In this document: positions 21,647-31,923 of the stretch, one piece after another | How positions within the stretch are numbered: the first letter of the stretch is position 1 | Layout: each line of letters begins with the position of its first letter | Origin: Lobosporangium transversale | Taxonomy: Eukaryota > Mortierellomycota > Mortierellomycetes > Mortierellales > Mortierellaceae | DNA length: 64,000 nt | Reading direction: 5' to 3' | NCBI RefSeq assembly: GCF_002105155.1 | Contig: NW_019028982.1 | Location: forward strand, 518,501-582,500 | Translations under genes and position numbers: made by a program | The notes under the pieces: model-generated | Told to the model about the DNA's origin: nothing | Seen by the model: only the letters and a program-made list of their open reading frames with translations | Databases searched by the model: none

Positions 21647-24351
21647 TTAGATCTGGACTTTACCAATCTCGAACACTTCATAGTCTTTAGGGTATACGCC
21701 CTTAGTCAACTTCCTCTGAGAAGCAACAACAATTCTATAGACACCAGCAGGTAATTTGACAGGCACCGTTGAGGCCTTGGACTCCATAACCTGGCCTTCC
21801 CATATTCTCGGCGTAAAGACAAGATTACCTTGATCATCTACCATCTTATGCCTACCCAAGGGGCCGTAAGCTGTACCAGTCTTTGAGCTAAGGTATCCTC
21901 TGAAGACATTCTGGGAGTCATAAATACGGATCTCCCCTGAAGGTGTATGCGAGCCCAGACGAGTCAAGACCACAGGCTTCATGGACGTGAGGTCAAAGAG
22001 ATAGTCGCCTTTTTTCGAGACATCGGTCAGGTTACCAGTCGCGACATTCAAAGCACTCAAGGCCGGGAACCCAAGGCTAGTATCCATGATTGGGACCTGA
22101 GAAACATCTCCCTTGAGGCCGATATAAGGAACGCTGATAGGGATACCGTCCTTGGACGTAGGGGTCGCAGTGAGGTAACCAGAGTACAAAGGGAATTGAG
22201 AGCTCTTCCCGGCAGCAGGCTCGCGGAATCGAATAGTGACGGTTGCAGACCTGCCTGCTGGAATCCTGACCGACGTGGTCGAAAATGTGACGGATGCATA
22301 GTCAGCCTCAAGGACTGGCTGTAGCAGAGGGAATGTATTGTTTCCTGGGTAAGAGTTGAGGGCATCAGCTGGTACATGCGATAAGGTGTAAGTCTCTGTA
22401 CCCTTGCCATGGTTGCTAAGAGTAATCTGGACTGTTCTTTGGAGATGGTTTGTGTCCAGAAGGTCTATGTGATCTGGTGTAATGGAGGATGTGGCAGTAA
22501 GGGCATTAAATACATTGAGCAGACCAGCACCTTGCTTTGCAGCCGAAGTGTAAGTGTTTGTGATCGGATCCTTGAAGAAAGTAGCTGTGTTCTTGAAGAC
22601 CTTGCGAACATCATCACCACGTGGTTTGGTTTTCTTTGCTTGAATGTAGAGAGCATGTGCGCCGGCGAAGTAAGGTGCAGCCATAGAGGTACCAGACATG
22701 ACTTTGTATCCCCCCAATTTGAGAGGGAAAGCCGATAAGATGTTCCCACCAGGAGCCGAAACATCGGGCTTGGATCGTAGATCACCATCCACACCAAGGG
22801 AAGAGAAGCTTGATGGCCGACCGCCGCCCTCAACCCAGAAGCTGGCTGGTGTCTTACTCCAAGTGAGCCTGTGTTGAGAGTCTTGTTTGTAAGCGGCGAT
22901 CAGCTCTGTGCCGGTCTTGTATTCAATGGATGCCATAGGGAACTCCGGGATGCCACCGACGCCTCCCAAGCCAAAAGGGATGGTCTGAATCAGAATGCCA
23001 GCTGCACCAGCCTCTTTGGCGATCGTACCGCGGTCACCAGACTTGCAGCGGGCGAGATCTCCGAGGACGAGGACAACCTTCCCCTTGACATTTAAGCCTC
23101 CGTATGCGTCCGCGTTGCATCCGTCCGCAAGTGTACCGTTCTGATGGAGCACAGGGACTAAAGTGGCAGAAATAGGGAGGTTGATGGCCTTGCCATAGGC
23201 ATCTGAAGGCACATAAGAGTATCTACCTCCAGCGTATGTGAAGTAAGCATAAGTACCAACAATGTTATCAAAGGAGCCCACAGAAGTAGAGAGATCACCA
23301 AGGCTTGAGTCTGAGACCATCCAGACACCATGTTCTCCATCGTTACCAGCTGCTACAATAATGGCCATCCCTCTAGCAATCAGTTTATCGCCAAGCACAG
23401 CTGGTGGATTACTTTTGAAAGCCGATCCTCCGCCTAAGGACATATTGATCAGCTATGATATGACAAAAAAAAAAAGGTTTGTTTGTATTTGTTTGTATTT
23501 GTTTGTGTCACAAAAATGTATGCAACTTTTTTTTTCCAACTTACATCCATACCGTCGTGGTATGCGCGCTCCATTGCAGCCATGATTAGATCATCTGTGG
23601 TACTACCTGTACACCCAAAGATACGATACGCGCCCAAAGTCGCCTCAGGTGCCACGCCTACAAATGGCTGTGGAGGCTTAAGGCTGGACTTGATGTTCAG
23701 AGCATCCGCTCCAATAATACCTGCAACATGTGTGCCATGGCCTTGGCAGTCCATAGGATTTGGCCCAGGCGTAGGCTCGTTGCCACCATTGTACTCATCC
23801 CCTACAAAATCCCATCCATACGCAATACGGCAGTTCTTCCCAAAGCACCCCTTGGTGGCACCACGGCCTGCGAAGGCTGGGTGGTTGTAATCGATGCCAG
23901 TATCGATCACCCCAATTTTGACGCCTCTACCTGTCAGCTTCAGCTTACGGTGGACAATATCAACGCCTGTCATAGAGTGGTAGGAGGCTGCTGCAGGGTC
24001 CGTAGCATTGATGGCAGAAGGGCGAGGCTTTGGAATTGAGTATAAGCGGATCGGCCAGACATTTTTGATAGTGGGAATGACTGCTAAATCGTTGCCATCA
24101 TGAGCTGAGAGGACAGAAATGGCTACACCATTGAAGATGCCATACTCATTCCTGACCTCATAGGAAACTTGATGATCATCCAAGGATGAGTAGGCGTTAG
24201 AGTGCATGACTCCATCCTCATACTCAATGATGAAGCCGCGAGCAACGGTTGTGTCTAATGGTGATGACATAGGATCAAAGTCGTGATATGTCCCAGCAGA
24301 GACGAGAGCCACAGCTGTGAGCACCGAGACAATAGTGTTGATGGTCTTCAT
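21647..24351 (-). CDS. Secreted subtilisin-like serine protease (S8, PA-domain type), 870 aa
   Basis: Two exons: 24351-23545 (269 codons) and 23452-21647 (601 residues plus stop), joined in phase 0. Residues 1-19 are a signal peptide. A propeptide inhibitor-like region (RGFIIEYEDG and following) precedes the catalytic domain. The triad is visible: Asp150 in GVIDTGIDYNHP, His205 in CQGHGTHVAG, Ser525 in SGTSMAAP, with oxyanion Asn306 in AAGNDG. Between His and Ser lies a PA insert (about residues 380-460, VKGKVVLVLGDLARCKSGDR). After the catalytic domain come Fn3-like beta domains of the type in Vpr and cucumisin-like subtilases. Such enzymes are exported and digest protein outside the cell. 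The intron (23453-23544) contains repeated TTTGTATTTG-like units and a short A/T run. All key residues are present, so it should be active. Confidence 0.93.
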
Positions 24352-26086
24352 TTTTCCAGGCTAAGTAATATCTGGATTGATGATTGGGTGGCGAAATGTG
24401 TGCACTAAAAAATAACGGCCTCTCTAATTGAGGTCTTCTCTAATGATAAAGGTAAAGAGTAAAGTGATGATAAAGGGGTCGATAGCGCTAATTGAATAGA
24501 TGACGAAGTTAGGACAAGAATATGAAGATCAGAAACAAGTCGATCGGAGTAGAAGGAAATGATAAGTTGAATGAAAATATGAGAGAGAAACAAGATCCTT
24601 TTTATATCTGATCTGTGGATGCGTGCGCGAGTGGCTGTGTAACAAACCAGAACTCCGAATCTAAAAAAAAAAAAATGCATTCGAAAGACGTACATCAACT
24701 TATGGCACTCCATTTATTCTGAGTACTGATTTCATTTGTTGGGCGTGTTTCATTTCATTAGACACACTACAGGGCTAGGTATTCCCAAGGAAGAAATGAT
24801 TAGGGCAATAAGCAGCCTATAATTAATGATGACCGAAATGAACAACATCCTGTCATTTATAAGTTTTTACCATTGACAGTGTGGGTTTTTTCTGTTGTTG
24901 CCCTCATGGAACCGTATTTGAATTGGTAGGCTAATAAAGCTCAAATGCAGCTACGTACATCCCAAGCCCCATATAAGCGCCCATGCTCCGCCCAAGCTCA
25001 TAGTAAGTTTTCGATGTTTTGGATGTACCAGTTACTGTGAGCTTGATAAGTACCATTGTTCCCTTCATGCAGCCCACTGCAATGCTTTCCCCTCAGCCTT
25101 TTATTTTACAATGAGAACCACCTTTGAACAGAGCCTCTATTTAATTTCTGCCATTGAAACTCTTGTTGCTGTTATTTCATACCTGCTTTAGAATTCTTAT
25201 ATGGTTCACCGCTAGGTATTTACTTCCCTGCCTTCGTTCCGTCTAAATTAACTAAAAGAAACCTTTCTCTTTAGTTTATCGCTCATTTTGTCTTCTGCTG
25301 ATGAAAATACTGCTGAGCTTGGAAGATGATCCTGTCTATACTGAACCTGATGCTTTACTATACCTTTATTCGCTTTAAGAGACGCGATGCAGTCCTGCCT
25401 TTCATGAGCGAAAAACATAGGAGTTCTTTTTATTTATTATCTATCTCTATTTTCCGTGGTGCTGGAGAAAGTAAGCGCTAAAGGAGCCGACTTTCTCGAT
25501 AACTGTGTATTAATTAAGATGCTTGAGACAGCATCAATGGCATTCGAGTTCAGAACCTATTCCAAGTAAGGCAGGCTTTGGCCATGAAATCTTCAAACTG
25601 GTTTCCAGAAAGTGAGCTAACCAAATTAGTTCGATTGCAGCGTGTGCAACGAACGCTGTAAGCACGTTTTTAACATCTTAAGCACGAAAACACTTCTTCT
25701 AGCGTACCGGGTTAGAACTCTCTTTTTTTTTTAGCTAGGAAAACATTGGGCTGGGGACTTTAGTTGGAGAGATCTGATTTGGCGCAAGGTTCAGATCTTT
25801 CTGTACAAATGTGCGTGCAAATGTCCACAGGACAATATATCTATGAAATTTATATACATCGTCACTGAGAGACATTCCAGCACAGAAACAAGATCTCCAA
25901 AAGGTGGCAGTGCGAACTTTAAATTGGCTGAGTATGTTTTCACCAAAAGTGCGAGACGAGTGGCTGCAAAGCTTTGTTTGGAGACAAGAATAGGAATTGA
26001 GTTTTGAATGTTAATTACAAATAAAAACTTGTGATAGATGCATTATACTGAATAAACAAAACATGCGAACTCCAGGGCACTCCATT
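24352..26086. other. 1.7-kb spacer upstream of the protease gene
   Basis: It includes the protease promoter (24352-24700, with an A-tract at 24663-24675) and AT-rich sequence. A 45-codon plus-strand open stretch ending near 25660 was seen but has no start signal or family. No repeats with clear ends were found. Confidence 0.4.
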
Positions 26087-26293
26087 TTAAATGTCTTGGT
26101 GAAGATAATGGCCGCAGAGTCCATGCCTGGCCTCTTCACTGCCACAACCCATCAGAAAGGCTCTCTTTTTTGCTGAATCTTTGATGACAGAGTCAACGCA
26201 CTTTTCTACCAACGCTTTTGTTTTGATTTCCGCTGTTTTGGGATTAAGATACCAAATAAGGAAGCCTATGACGATCGGCCACAGCACTGCCAT
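26087..26293 (-). CDS. Small membrane protein, 68 aa (possibly with an upstream exon)
   Basis: ATG at 26293 (the frame also has an upstream GTG) to TAA at 26087. It has an N-terminal hydrophobic segment (MAVLWPIVIGFLIWYL) followed by a Lys-rich helical region and a C-terminal part with Cys and His (MGCGSEEARHGLCGHYLH). The frame is open upstream through 20 more protein-like codons to a TTAATTCAG acceptor preceded by a T-tract in sense. An upstream exon near 26400-26450 is therefore possible, but no phase-compatible ATG exon was found. No family was recognised. It may be a lineage-specific small protein. Confidence 0.4.
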   Translation of the reverse strand: MAVLWPIVIGFLIWYLNPKTAEIKTKALVEKCVDSVIKDSAKKRAFLMGCGSEEARHGLCGHYLHQDI

Positions 26294-26571
26294 CCGCACT
26301 CTTTCATATAAGTACAGCTCGTTTATTTTAAAGTCATTTGTGCCACCTTGTTCCTGAATTAAAAAAAAAAAAAAAAAAAAAAAACTGACTAATCACTGGT
26401 TTTCGTTTCACCTTCCTCCACCAAAAGCCATGACGATATATCCAAGAAGGTAACTTTTATTATTTTTTCTTTATTAATCTTCGATAAGAAAATCAATTCA
26501 GGAGTACCTATTTTTCTGTTTGCCATGGTTTAGGTTGTGGAAGCTTTTCCTTTCCTTTTGTCGACCAGGAT

Positions 26572-26916
26572 CTAATTTTTGATGTGTTCTTCCAATTTCT
26601 CGCATTGGTCCTTCAATCTAGTGATGTTAGTCCCACAGAAAAGTATGATTTGGTCTGACCAGTCGATAATTTGAGTGCGGGCTTCCGTCACCGAGATTTG
26701 TTCATAGCCAGGTAAGATATAATCTTTCGTACACGGGAACAGACCCATGGCGATCAACTCAGCTCTGATTTGGTCATAATCATCCTTGCCACAACAACCA
26801 AAATAGGCCTTTGCAGCTATGGCATGTGTAGAAGTAATTTTAATTTCATATCTCTTGATTTGCTCGGTAAGGTTACCAATCATATCACAGAGTTGCTTGA
26901 GTTGCTCTTTGCCCAT
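26572..26916 (-). CDS. Hypothetical coiled-coil protein, 114 aa
   Basis: ATG 26916 to TAA (26572). The N-terminal 30 residues (LKQLCDMIGNLTEQIKRYE) and the C-terminal 25 (NITRLKDQCEKLEEHIKN) have heptad-like spacing. A central part contains a CC pair and an aromatic PGYEQ loop. No signal peptide or membrane segment. It sits in a cluster of similarly small genes (26087-28901), two of which look like paralogues of each other. The function is unknown. The good ATG, sensible composition and length argue that it is real. Confidence 0.5.
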   Translation of the reverse strand: MGKEQLKQLCDMIGNLTEQIKRYEIKITSTHAIAAKAYFGCCGKDDYDQIRAELIAMGLFPCTKDYILPGYEQISVTEARTQIIDWSDQIILFCGTNITRLKDQCEKLEEHIKN

Positions 26917-27577
26917 CTTTTGAGGATAGTCGGTTCAGATATGTGGACGGAGTAGCTTGGGAATAAATATGATACGAGCTTCGCTAGAACAAGACTTTAG
27001 AAATGTGGTTGCGTGATAGAGAAGAAAGAGGTAGGGGACAAGAAATTTAAGTTTTATATTTGCTGAGTTCCTATCGCTCCCCTCGGTTTCTCTTTGTTGG
27101 TAAGCACGAGGTTCACGACATTTTTATTATTCAAGTGGGGGTAAAGGGCCGTTAACAAAAAAGAGAAAAAGAGAAAAAAGAGAAAAAGGCTGAAAAGAGT
27201 GAGCATCGAAGCTTGTAGATCGCTGTAAGGATCAAAATTGAAAATATTAACACAAAGATCTATTAATTTGCAATTGGACAAAAACATTTAAGCCGTAAAG
27301 CTATATGCACTTTGGCTTGGTGAAATAGGGCAAAAGGCTAAGTTTTGCTTCACCACCTAAATAGCGACTATTCAGGTAAAACGGTTTTCATCCAGGTGCG
27401 AAAGCCTCGCTGCCTGTTCCGTTAATAAACTCCCTGAAAGCTGTTAAATATTTTGCGCTACGGCCATTGTTGTCTTTTCTGATTTCTCCAAATTTTTTCT
27501 TTTTTACCCACTAACGACATCCTCATATACAGTACTCTTTAAATCTTTAAGACTAGCAACCCCAGAGAAGACAAAAG
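26917..27577. other. Divergent spacer between two small genes
   Basis: It probably contains the promoters of the minus-strand gene ending at 26572 and of the plus-strand gene at 27578. It has AG-rich runs near 27155-27200 and no gene. Confidence 0.4.
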
Positions 27578-27898
27578 ATGACTGGAATAGGTGCTGGATC
27601 CAACTCTGATCAACTCAGTTTCCCAAGGAAGTTGATCCAAACTTCGCGCATGATGAACGATTGCGAAGACCAAATCAAGACTCTCGAACGCCTGATCCAT
27701 ACATGGGATGAACTGGTGGCTGCAAAGCCGCCATCCGATGAACCTAACACGCTAGACGCTTCTGAACGACAACAAGCCATGGGGATCTTGGCAAATCTGA
27801 GGTCTCGCCTAAGGATTCAACTGGATACCAAGGCCAGCCTTTTAGCGTCTATGCGGAGCCTTATGGACGAACACCGTGGACAAGCGCGACGCCAGTGA
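27578..27898 (+). CDS. Small helical protein, 106 aa, paralogue of the gene at 28620
   Basis: ATG 27578 to TGA 27898, intronless. After about 25 polar residues there is a helix with the pattern NDCEDQIKTLERLIHTWDEL, a Pro/Asp-rich linker, and a second long helix (ILANLRSRLRIQLDTKASLL). The gene at 28620 shares the same architecture and residues (ICERRIETLGGLIEIWEQLI; LKSLLKYQLKIRSEL). The two are probably a tandem duplication, 721 bp apart on one strand. No signal peptide is visible, so it is likely cytosolic or nuclear. A helical hairpin or coiled-coil dimer is the simplest guess; function unknown. Confidence 0.55.
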   Translation: MTGIGAGSNSDQLSFPRKLIQTSRMMNDCEDQIKTLERLIHTWDELVAAKPPSDEPNTLDASERQQAMGILANLRSRLRIQLDTKASLLASMRSLMDEHRGQARRQ

Positions 27899-28619
27899 CT
27901 AAATTCATTCCTTTTAAAAGAGGGAAAAGAAAGAAAGAAAACTAGGAATGACCATAAAGATTATGCATATCGAATGCGCTTAGATTATCAATCAACAATA
28001 AAAATCTGATTACATTCTTCGCAGAGTTCTTTGATTACGCTCCCGAATTATGTTTTTCTGCGGTGCAGTGATAATACCCCCGATCCTTTTCCTCCTTTCG
28101 ACTTGTCTAAACTGAAAATCCGCGAAAGCAAATCACCACCTTTTTTGCCATGGCAGAATTAGTTTTATGGCCCTTTATTAGACTAAAGCAAGTGGGGCGA
28201 AAGCACAGCAACAAATACTATAGTGGAGTATCGATGGAGCAGCGCAAAAAAGCCGGAGAGCGCCGCTTAATCCGCCTTGTAGGGCCTTCTCCAGGTATAT
28301 ATCAGCGTGGATCCCATATATATTGTGGTCAACAGAAGGAACAAGAGAAGGCATGAAGGGGTGTGGCAAATAGTTTTCCTTTTGCAAAGCCGCAATGCCG
28401 ACATAGCTTTCACTTAAGTTCTCTTCTCTTTTCTTTGCTTTCTAAATAATTTCTTCATTAACTTCATTTGATCTCTAACCTCATCGGGACCGTACACACA
28501 CTTTACTGTTTCCCAAATCATCTTCCCCTCTGCTCATTATAACACTAGCCAGGAGAGAGAATCAGGAGCACTAAGCCGGAAAAAAAGTCTCCTTACACTA
28601 GGGATTTCGGACTCGAAGG
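27899..28619. other. Spacer between the two small paralogues, with promoter signals
   Basis: A TATATAT at 28296-28302 and a TC-rich region (28420-28560) look like the promoter and leader of the downstream gene. A 68-codon frame at 28150 was judged chance. Confidence 0.4.
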
Positions 28620-28901
28620 ATGGATATCTGTGAACGACGGATCGAGACACTTGGGGGCTTGATCGAGATTTGGGAGCAACTTATAGCCCAAGGCCGATTT
28701 CCAGAAATCTTGGAAGGAGTGGAAGGAACAGGAACCCCGACTATAGCGCCAAATGAATGCCATGGAGGCCCGCATGATGCACTCCAACAAGCAACAGAGA
28801 CTGTGGAAGGGCTGAAATCTCTTCTCAAGTATCAGTTGAAGATCAGATCTGAACTCCAGAAAAATGCGGAGGTTGTTGAACAAACACAAGAATTACTGTA
28901 A
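28620..28901 (+). CDS. Small helical protein, 93 aa, paralogue of the gene at 27578
   Basis: ATG 28620 to TAA 28901, intronless. It has two amphipathic helices (residues 2-22 and about 58-93) separated by a Gly/Pro-rich linker longer than in its neighbour. Conserved positions shared with the 27578 product include C-E/D-x-x-I-x-T-L-x-x-L-I-x-x-W-x-x-L in helix 1 and L-K/R-I-x-x-x-L/T in helix 2. Divergence between the two is large, so the duplication is old. No recognised family; function unknown. Confidence 0.55.
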   Translation: MDICERRIETLGGLIEIWEQLIAQGRFPEILEGVEGTGTPTIAPNECHGGPHDALQQATETVEGLKSLLKYQLKIRSELQKNAEVVEQTQELL

Positions 28902-30002
28902 CCGCGGCCTTTCCTTGTGATAAAAAAAAACTCATAGCCGGGCCGTGAACAGAAATAAAGCCTTGTGGTCTTCTCTCACAACCAACCATCTTGTACACCT
29001 CTCTATGCTCAATACTTTTGAACAGTAGCAAAGCTAAACTTGGCTACTTGTGATTTTTATCTCGCGTTACCTCTATTGTTATCAATAAATGATCTTAAAG
29101 CTTTTGGAAGTGCACCTAAAGCGCTCTTAGCTATCGAAATTTAAGTACCACTCAATTATCATGACGACATGCTACCGTCTGTTCCCCCCTTCCAACCATA
29201 ACTACGTCGCCACAGACCTATATGTCTTGTTAATAGTTGTTTGGTTACATAGGTTTGTGTGGACTTCCTTTCCCATAGTTTGGTCGAAAAAGCTCTGGAA
29301 ACCTCTTAAGTATAGCGCGTCCGAAAAATGACTTCTTCCCAGTCTAGGGCAACTGGAGTGTTTTGTGGGCTGCGAGGCGGTTACATTCGATCAAAGGCGT
29401 TAATAATGGAAGAGCGCGCCGTGCCTCCCGAAGAGACTCAGTCATTCTTTGTCGTACATATCTTTTTTTTTTTTTTTTTTTTTTTTTTTCGTTCAATAAA
29501 AGGGAGGCGGAGATATAGTTTAATCACCTGAGAGCAGGAGAGGCTTTTCCTTTGAAGACACATATTTTACTAACAGGGATAGATGTAGACTATAAGCCTA
29601 TACGGAACTGTTAAACACACTTGGAAAAGTTGCTGATCGTATCAATCAACCTGATCAGTTCACTGAAACAGAAGACCAATTATTTGCTCGGAGCTGACAA
29701 AGAGCCGTCTTCGTTCGACCGCGGTATCCTTGATCACCCAAAGGTCACGAAGCGAGAGCTTAGAAAAATAAAAAGCAAAGATAGTGAGTAATTTGCACTT
29801 TATACTCACTCAACTTCTAACTTCGCCTTAACGTCCAAATAACTCACCGAAGCCGCAGCTGTATGTATAGCTTTTGATACGCCAAGATCATTTTATTTCT
29901 ATGTAATAAGAGCTACCACATAGCTTCCCTAAGGATTGGTTGTTAAATATCTTGACTCTTTATCAATAATGTCATCTAGGCATAGATCAGCCTTTCATAA
30001 TC
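28902..30002. other. 1.1-kb spacer upstream of the ubiquitin-RING gene
   Basis: It contains a T-tract of 28 bases (29462-29489) and no supported gene. A 67-codon frame at 29328 runs straight through the T-tract and was rejected. Confidence 0.45.
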
Positions 30003-31052
30003 ATGGCTACAAAAATGATTGTTGTCCTAGTTGCCAATGAGCCAGGAAAATCAGTCATTGTGCCATATGACCCCATAGAACCTACTTCCTATATGATACA
30101 GCGGATTTCAGCGTGCTTGAATGAGCGCGATGATGATATTTCCAGCCGCGAGCTCCATATCGATGGGATCCGCCTTGAAAACACCAACGATTCAATAGGT
30201 CACTATCGTCCCTCAGATAGCGCCCTCACTTACCGATCTCAGAAAAAAAGCGACAAAGTGATCTTCGTAAAGACGTTGACAGCCAAAACAATAGCTTTGC
30301 CGTTTAAGCCTAAATATACAATCGAGAGCATTAAAAGCATGATTCAGATCCATGAGAATATTCCTTCAGACCAGCAAAGACTGGTTTTCCAAGGAAAGCA
30401 TCTTAAAAATGGAAGAACTCTGCAGGATTACAACATCCAACATGGATCGACTTTGCATTTTATATTACATTTGAAAGGTGGGGCTTTTGAGCCTGGCCGT
30501 GTCCTGTTCGCGGACATATCAAAAACTGCAGGAGTTCAAAAACTACGCTTTTTTAAAAAGGCTCCTCTTGGCCGTGCTGCATTGTCTGGAACGAATGTAG
30601 AGTGCGAATGTAGTTGTACTCCAGGCTACCGAGTGATCTGTCCAAAAGGATTTAGCATGATTGAGCTGTCACAGGCAAAGTTGGAATGCCCTAACTGTCA
30701 TAAGAGTGGTAACAACATTACCCCTGTTACGGTTGGGTTCAGAGCATGCAAGTACCGGTTCCACGGCCTCAAAACCAGTGGTGAATCGCACACCACCAGT
30801 TGGACCATACTGACGGACAAAGATTCATATCATCAATTTAATGCAGACACGCAAATCGAGTGGAACCGATTGGTGATCGAATCTTCTAAGCCATACGAAA
30901 AGGATTATTGCGCCATTTGTCTGGAGCATATGAGCTTCACAAAAACCCTTGATTGCGGTCACAGGTTCCATCACAATTGCTATGCAAAATGGAACGCGTC
31001 TTGTCCAAGCTGCCGATACGATCAGCGCCTAGTCGACACGCAAAACCCATAG
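30003..31052 (+). CDS. Ubiquitin-like/ubiquitin/Zn-domain/RING-H2 fusion protein, 349 aa
   Basis: Single exon. Residues 5-80 form a divergent ubiquitin-like domain. Residues 86-160 form a second that is clearly ubiquitin-derived ([40 protein letters not shown]) and ends in LKGG, as mature ubiquitin ends in RGG. After GG160 the chain continues ([13 protein letters not shown]) into a domain with CECSC and CPNCHKS, probably zinc-binding. This kind of domain follows ubiquitin in other uncharacterised proteins. Residues 303-337 are a RING ([25 protein letters not shown]). The RING suggests an E3 ligase. The internal GG could be a deubiquitinase site releasing a ubiquitin-like modifier, or a fixed scaffold. 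Lys equivalents of K11 and K48 are kept, while K63 is replaced by His. Fate and substrate are unknown. Confidence 0.85.
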   Translation: MATKMIVVLVANEPGKSVIVPYDPIEPTSYMIQRISACLNERDDDISSRELHIDGIRLENTNDSIGHYRPSDSALTYRSQKKSDKVIFVKTLTAKTIALPFKPKYTIESIKSMIQIHENIPSDQQRLVFQGKHLKNGRTLQDYNIQHGSTLHFILHLKGGAFEPGRVLFADISKTAGVQKLRFFKKAPLGRAALSGTNVECECSCTPGYRVICPKGFSMIELSQAKLECPNCHKSGNNITPVTVGFRACKYRFHGLKTSGESHTTSWTILTDKDSYHQFNADTQIEWNRLVIESSKPYEKDYCAICLEHMSFTKTLDCGHRFHHNCYAKWNASCPSCRYDQRLVDTQNP

Positions 31053-31101
31053 TCCAGAGAGCCTTCCGACTCTGATTTTCTCTGAGCACTCGGTTTACTC
31101 G

Positions 31102-31133
<32 letters not shown>

Positions 31134-31923
31134 CGATTTTGATAGCGGATGGGCCGGATGGTTAATAAATCACTTTCCTCATTATCCAATGCCCATTCTC
31201 CCTGGGCACCGCTCCTTCCTTGGACGACATTAGAAAAAGAGGCGTAGTTGGTGTGGCTTGGGCAACAACAATTATTATCCCACTGTTTCGAAGCGACTCA
31301 ACTACATAAACGCCAATGCTTCGTACGATCCAGCAACATGTACAAGTACAATAAAGTGTTCCCTCAATATGACTCAAAAGCACTTTAGCTGCCTGTTAAG
31401 ACTTGCAGCTACTCAACATGCCGTAGGCTCAATATACTAAGAGGAGGAAAATGGTCCATAAAGACTATGTTGAGACTGAGCATTAGTATCAAAAACTTCA
31501 GACCGAGTTGATATTGGCGCGCTCAGGAGAAAGCTGGGCCGACACAAGCACTCAAACTTTGGATGTGTTGGATGTATTTAATTGAAGCGTCGCAAAATGC
31601 ACTATCCTCATTAAGAGATTGTAAATTTTGCAGATGAAGACAAGTAGAGTATTTTTGCGGCAGCGGAGCCGAGTTTATTATGAATGCATACAAGCGGAGT
31701 TGCCATGATGGACCTCTGTCGCCTATGCGACAATGTCTGTATGTTTTGATCCATTACTTTGCATCGTTTAATAAACTGCATTAAAATGTGCATTCCAGCA
31801 ATGCGCGTCGACGTGACGTGAGAAAATTTTTGGGGACCCGTTGTCAGTCAATGAGAAAACGTGCCTCTCTTGCTCCATTGAACATTCTTGCTTCATTCAT
31901 TTCTTAATTTCTCTCTTCTAAAA
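31053..31923. other. Spacer between the RING gene and the third F-box gene
   Basis: It starts with a 28-base T-tract (31106-31133), possibly in the 3' UTR. Short frames at 31162-31440 on both strands lack supporting features. Confidence 0.45.

Noticed and set aside
28150-28356. 68-codon frame between the two small paralogues
   Set aside because: No resemblance to either neighbour, and it spans the TATA-like promoter sequence of the 28620 gene.
31162-31440. Overlapping short frames on both strands after the RING gene
   Set aside because: No start context, no motif, and they follow a long T-tract in the presumed 3' region.
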